Source: Heliopora coerulea
Lineage: Eukaryota > Cnidaria > Anthozoa > Scleralcyonacea > Helioporidae
Assembly: GCA_030142905.1 (NCBI GenBank)
Contig: JASJOG010000168.1
Location: 677,549 to 741,548, forward strand
Direction of reading: 5' to 3'
Length of the DNA: 64,000 bases
Shown: one piece after another, positions 59,665 through 64,000 of the stretch
Layout of the letters: each line of letters starts with the position of its first letter
Position numbering within the stretch: the stretch's first letter is position 1
Translations under genes and position numbers: made by a program
The notes under the pieces: generated by a model
The model's input: only the letters and a program-made list of their open reading frames with translations
Databases searched by the model: none
Told to the model about the DNA's origin: nothing

Positions 59665-62600
59665 ATGCATCACATATATGTTGTTGTTGAAGTTGTACTT
59701 CTGTGGACTTTAGTTTATTTGGGGGATTTTATCTTAAAGGTAACGCTAGACAAGTAGCTTGGGCAAAGAGACAAACATTTTTTATATGCGTCTCTTGCTT
59801 TATTCAAATGTTGTGTCTCTAAGATTACCAACTTTCTAACAATTCTGATTACGTTATACACCTTTTGGCGCATGTTTTCTTTTGATTAGAATTATCGCAA
59901 GTTTTCACGGACGTATAAAGAATTCTTAGAAGAGAATGGGCTGTCAGTCAATGTTGCACACATCAAATGGTACACGACAAGGTTCAATCGCTGCTTTGTT
60001 CGCTGGGGCAAGCACCATCCTAGGTTGGTGCGCTGTTGGTTTACAGCTGGTGTATGGTTTGGGGTTACCATGATGGTGGTTTCTGTCCTAGTACTGTCAT
60101 GGACACTGGTTCAAGCTTTTAGTAAAGAATCTCCTGAACAAGTACTGACACCAGTGGTTAGAGAAATACAATTTTTTTTTTAAAAGAGTACCAATTTAAA
60201 AAATATGTTGATACTCCTTTTCTGCAGATTTCTGTGGTGATAAGAATTAGTGATTTGGTGTGGTTATTGTAGTAATCTTTGTCAAACTAATCTAATCTAT
60301 TAAGGTGTCTATTAATCACTGTGATAAATTAAACTGTACTTAATTATAACAACTATTGTCAAATCAGAGCATTTATCACACTAATCTTTTTTGTTTCTAG
60401 TTGCAATTTCTGTTGTAAGTAAATAAATATAAAATTGCTACGGTTATGGTACAACGTTTACAAGGTAGTATAGCTGTGACTATGAAGTGGTCACTAATAT
60501 AGTCATACTATATTGTAAAATATTATATCATTTCACTGTTCTTTACACATTGCTTATAATGAAATTGCTTCTTTAGATGCCTGGAGTTAACTTACCTTGG
60601 AATCATATATTCTATTACCTCTTCACATTAACTTTGGCAGGAGCTATTCATGAAATTGGACATGCATTGGCAGCAGTTAGGTAGCATGTCATGTAATTCT
60701 ACTGTTACTTCTGGAAAATGCTGAAATATGTCAGTGTTCTTACACTCAAATGAACTCCAACTACTAGTAACTTCATTATGAGTCATCACAAGCCACTGTA
60801 ACCATGTAGACTTTTTCCTAAATATTAGGATACTCCAGGAGGCAGGTTTCCTTAGCTTACGTTGTGGTGCAAATCATCGCACACAATTGAAACCAAAAAC
60901 TTTAGGCTTTCACATAGATATTTGGAGGCTCCTGAGAGGTTGGTTACCTTAATCCAGCTGTGTCATTACTTATGTTTTCTCATGCTTCAATTAGTAAAAA
61001 GCAGGCTTTCATCTCAATAAGATACAATTACTCCTCAGGGGTTGCCTACTTCAACTTACGTCTTTTCATAAGTCTAATTCTCACACAACTTAAATACTCA
61101 GATTTCAACATAGATAGGGCAGTCCCCAAGTATACAAGGGCAACACTTGCTTGTGTTGTTCTCTTCAAACATGAAAATAACATCCTGGTCTTCATGATCA
61201 GTTCTCATGGATGGTTACTTATGGCATAGTTATATTCACATGACAATACAAAGTGAATTCTCTATGACACAAAATAGAGCATGGTTTTCACAACATGGCA
61301 TCAGATTTCAAGCCATTTCAATTAAGTAATTTAGAGCTTATTTTATTTTAGAGAACAGGTTCGTGTTAATGGTTTTGGTATGTTCTTCATGGTTCTTTAC
61401 CCAGGAGCATTTGTTGATCTTTATACTGAACACTTAGCAGTTATCTCACCAATGAGGCAGCTACGGATATACTGTGCTGGTGTGTGGCATAACTGTATCT
61501 TGGCCTTAGTGGCATTGGGATTGCTCTGGTCTTTGCCAAGTATTTTATCATTTGGTTATATATTAAACAGAGGTGCTGTGATCTTGGAGCTACTGAAGGT
61601 AATAAGCTTTTTCCAAATGAATTTTCATTAATTTTTTTATCAGCTATACCAGCAATGTGTTAACTTTACAGTGCATGAATATTTTGTGTTTTCTTTATTT
61701 TCTCTTTGTTTTTGCTTTGTTCTGTCACTTTTTAGATTTCCTATATACTGGACATTGTGCATTAAAAAGTTAATATAATATAAATTATAATATTATATAA
61801 AGCAATGTATAGTATGACTAGTGTTGCCTTGCAGATAACTCTCAAGACAGGCATAATGAGAATATTACAACAGTGTTCTCTCACGCATTAGACAAACTGG
61901 CCATGCCATCTCCTTCAATGATTTTTTCATTTTGTCACCTGGTGATTCTTGTCAGGAAAAGTTTATTAATAACCAAAATCAATCCTTCTCTCAACACAAA
62001 CCTTTGATTTTTTTCCCATTAAATGTTATTTTGACTTTTAACCTTTTGACACCTTTCAACACCTTTTCCATCAACCTCTGCTACCCCTCCTTATTAATTC
62101 CACATGCATTATCACATCTATTTTTGTAATCATTTTAGATATTTAAGATTGAAAGCCTGTAATTCACTTTTGCCCTGATGTTACATGCAAAGTGAAGGAA
62201 TGCTAGCTGTATTAAAAAAGTCTCATTTTTACCTAGGAGTTGTAATGCACTTGTTATGCCTTTCTTAAAAAATATGCTGGACAATAATTTTCATTATGAG
62301 ACTATGCTTCCTGCCTAGTACCTCCGTGGGAACTATTTTGATGAGTAGTGTGATTGTATTGGGTGCTCTCAGTGTTATTCTATTTTAATGTATTTGTGTT
62401 TTATTTTACTATTCCTGTGCTGTTTCGTTCTTATTTGCTGCATCAGTTCCTTGTTTAGGACTCCCCAATTCAAGACAGCTTCACAATTGGTGATTATATA
62501 ATATCAGTAGACAACTGTGTTGTTAGAAATGTTGAAGATTGGAGGAGATGTCTGAAGAAGACATTAGGTAATCCACAAAATGGGTATTGTACAGATACAA

Positions 62601-63658
62601 TGACCATGACAAGAAAGAACTCTTTCAAAGGTAGGTTCTATGTCTTCATGGTTCAATTTATTTCATCATGACTCCATGTCATCTCAATTGTTTTATGGAT
62701 GTTTGTTTTTTGTTAAATTTCCTGTAAATCATGAAACAGTCCAATGTTTTTTTCATAAGTCTCAAGAACTTCTGAAACAGGAAGCAGAAATTCCGAACAT
62801 TTCAAGCAAGGCCTTTCCTCAAAATCTCCTGATTTACTAACTGCATTCAGTTTTACCAGTTTTTTAATCTCTTGGTTACTTATGTGTCATTTCTGCTATC
62901 AGCACAACCTATTTTTTTTACCAATTTTTTGCATTTCCTGGTATAAACTCTCTGACTAAATACTGAGCAGATGTTAACCAGAGCTGGGTGCTCCTGGATG
63001 TTACATGTTTGAATGATTAAATGACCAATTAGTCAAAAAACTATTTGATTGATTGATTGGTTGGTTGATTGACTGATTGATTTACTGATTGGTTTATTAA
63101 TTTAATTACTGATTGATTGACTGATCAACTGTTATTGTCCAGAAAATCGAACAATAAGTTTGGTTATATCAATCAGGAGGATTTAGTGTCACCATAAACA
63201 ATACTATTATCTAAACATTCATTTAGGGGTTTTTTGTTATCTCTTCATGAACCATTAATAATTATGATAAAATTTCAAAAATTTCCTAACCTCTTCTCAC
63301 CTGTACCAGGGAAATGGACTCACATCTGTTTGACATACAGTAATGAAATATAATGTCTTTGTTCATAGGACATGATGCATATGTTTCCAATAAAGTCCAA
63401 GATTGTTGTGGAAACTTGACAGCTTCCAGGTTCTGCTTCTCTTATCAATCAACTTTGGGTCAAAAGGTATTTTACTCTCTTTGTTTCTTTTAATATATTC
63501 CAGTTTTCATGGTTATCTGTATGTTATGTGTGGTATAACAATATATTGTGGGATACAGTACAATTTTTTTTTTTATTCATAGGGATTTTCCTGTCTGCCA
63601 GCAAGAGGTGTGGTGTCTGAGAGAACATGTGATTCTCCGTCAGATTGCAACGGCATTG
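59665..63658 (+). CDS. MBTPS2: Site-2 protease (MBTPS2), 5' seven exons, continues off the window
   Basis: MBTPS2 is an intramembrane zinc metalloprotease of the Golgi that cuts SREBP and ATF6 after site-1 protease. Exons are 59665-59739, 59890-60156, 60577-60680, 61352-61598, 62459-62630, 63369-63466 and 63583-63658. All junction phases agree and give about 346 codons; the human protein has about 520. The start is chosen because MHHIYVVVEVVLLWTLVYLG fits the first membrane span, as in human, whereas the upstream ATG at 59643 is out of frame. Exon 3 carries the zinc-binding HEIGH in AIHEIGHALAAVR. Exon 4 has YPGAFVDLYTEHLAVISP and RIYCAGVWHN. Exons 6-7 hold the Cys-rich lumenal part (DCCGNL, CLPARGVVSERTCDSPSDCN). 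The second catalytic motif lies beyond the window. Confidence 0.95.
63032..63130. repeat. (GATT)n-like microsatellite in an MBTPS2 intron
   Basis: Imperfect GATT/GATTGGTT/GACT repeats over about 100 bases, between the exons ending at 62630 and starting at 63369. Confidence 0.75.
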
Positions 63659-64000
63659 GTCAGTGAAATAAATCATAAAAGAGGAAAATTAAGAATGTAT
63701 AAACAGACTTTAGCATGTTTTTACCATTTAACATACTATTCGTTTAAACTAGTAGTAAAAATATGAAAGGGAAGTTACGTCATCTTAAAAACCCAAGATT
63801 TGAATTAATCACAAGATGGTTTGAAAAGTTTCATTGAAACAAAAGTGGACCATGGTAGAAACCATTTAGCTTTGACGTTTAGCTTGAACGTATCAATTCC
63901 TGTAAATGATATGAAAGTAAGTACTCATTTATGATAGATAGCCCTTTCAGCTATCTAAGCTGTTGTCGCGAGAGGTCCAGTAAGGGCCATCCCTTCATGG

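Noticed and set aside
63770..63920. Eighth MBTPS2 exon
   Set aside because: A GTAAGT-like donor is present near 63914, but no frame continues the phase-1 exon 7 with recognisable MBTPS2 sequence.

Overview
The window is animal nuclear DNA: AT-rich, with short exons, GT-AG introns and dense transposable elements. Cullin-5 and site-2 protease (MBTPS2) exons show it is metazoan. The mix of Penelope, Zator, mariner, hAT, Polinton-type and tRNA-like elements suggests a cnidarian, probably an anthozoan such as a coral. That assignment is inference. There are no operons, rRNA genes or CRISPR arrays.

The backbone is a tandem family of minus-strand genes. Each has short exons encoding a charged coiled-coil stalk and one long last exon with a papain-like (Cys/His/Asp-Pro-Gln) domain. 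Gene A (last exon 10606-11196) and gene B (last exon 46558-47148) are near-identical and lie in a direct segmental duplication of about 13-15 kb (9967-25111 and 45913-59234). Gene C (31607-40268) is a divergent paralogue. A possible relic lies near 2.6-3.3 kb. Every family exon junction I could place is phase 0.

Layout. 1-2300: decayed Penelope-like retroelement with a GIY-YIG domain, and an inverted fragment of it at the very start. 6020-7310: 12-13 bp minisatellite. 9160-9586: one MITE nested inside another. 9967-25111: duplication copy 1, holding gene A, a LINE, a mariner, a small PolB element with terminal inverted repeats (TIRs), Penelope insertions and a truncated hAT. 25376-25570: terminal exon of cullin-5. 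27409-29131: a three-exon membrane-protein gene I do not recognise. 31607-41552: gene C, with a duplicated 5' exon/promoter unit. 41556-44566: Zator-like transposon. 44570-45800: block related to 5880-7700. 45913-59234: copy 2 with gene B. 58896-59487: complete hAT derivative. 59665 to the right edge: the first seven coding exons of MBTPS2.

The two duplication copies act as each other's control. A mariner and a Penelope insertion occur only in copy 1, with clean empty sites in copy 2. The LINE and PolB pieces have decayed in both, while the family exons stay open in both. That is the best evidence here that the coiled-coil/papain-like family is a real, maintained gene family.
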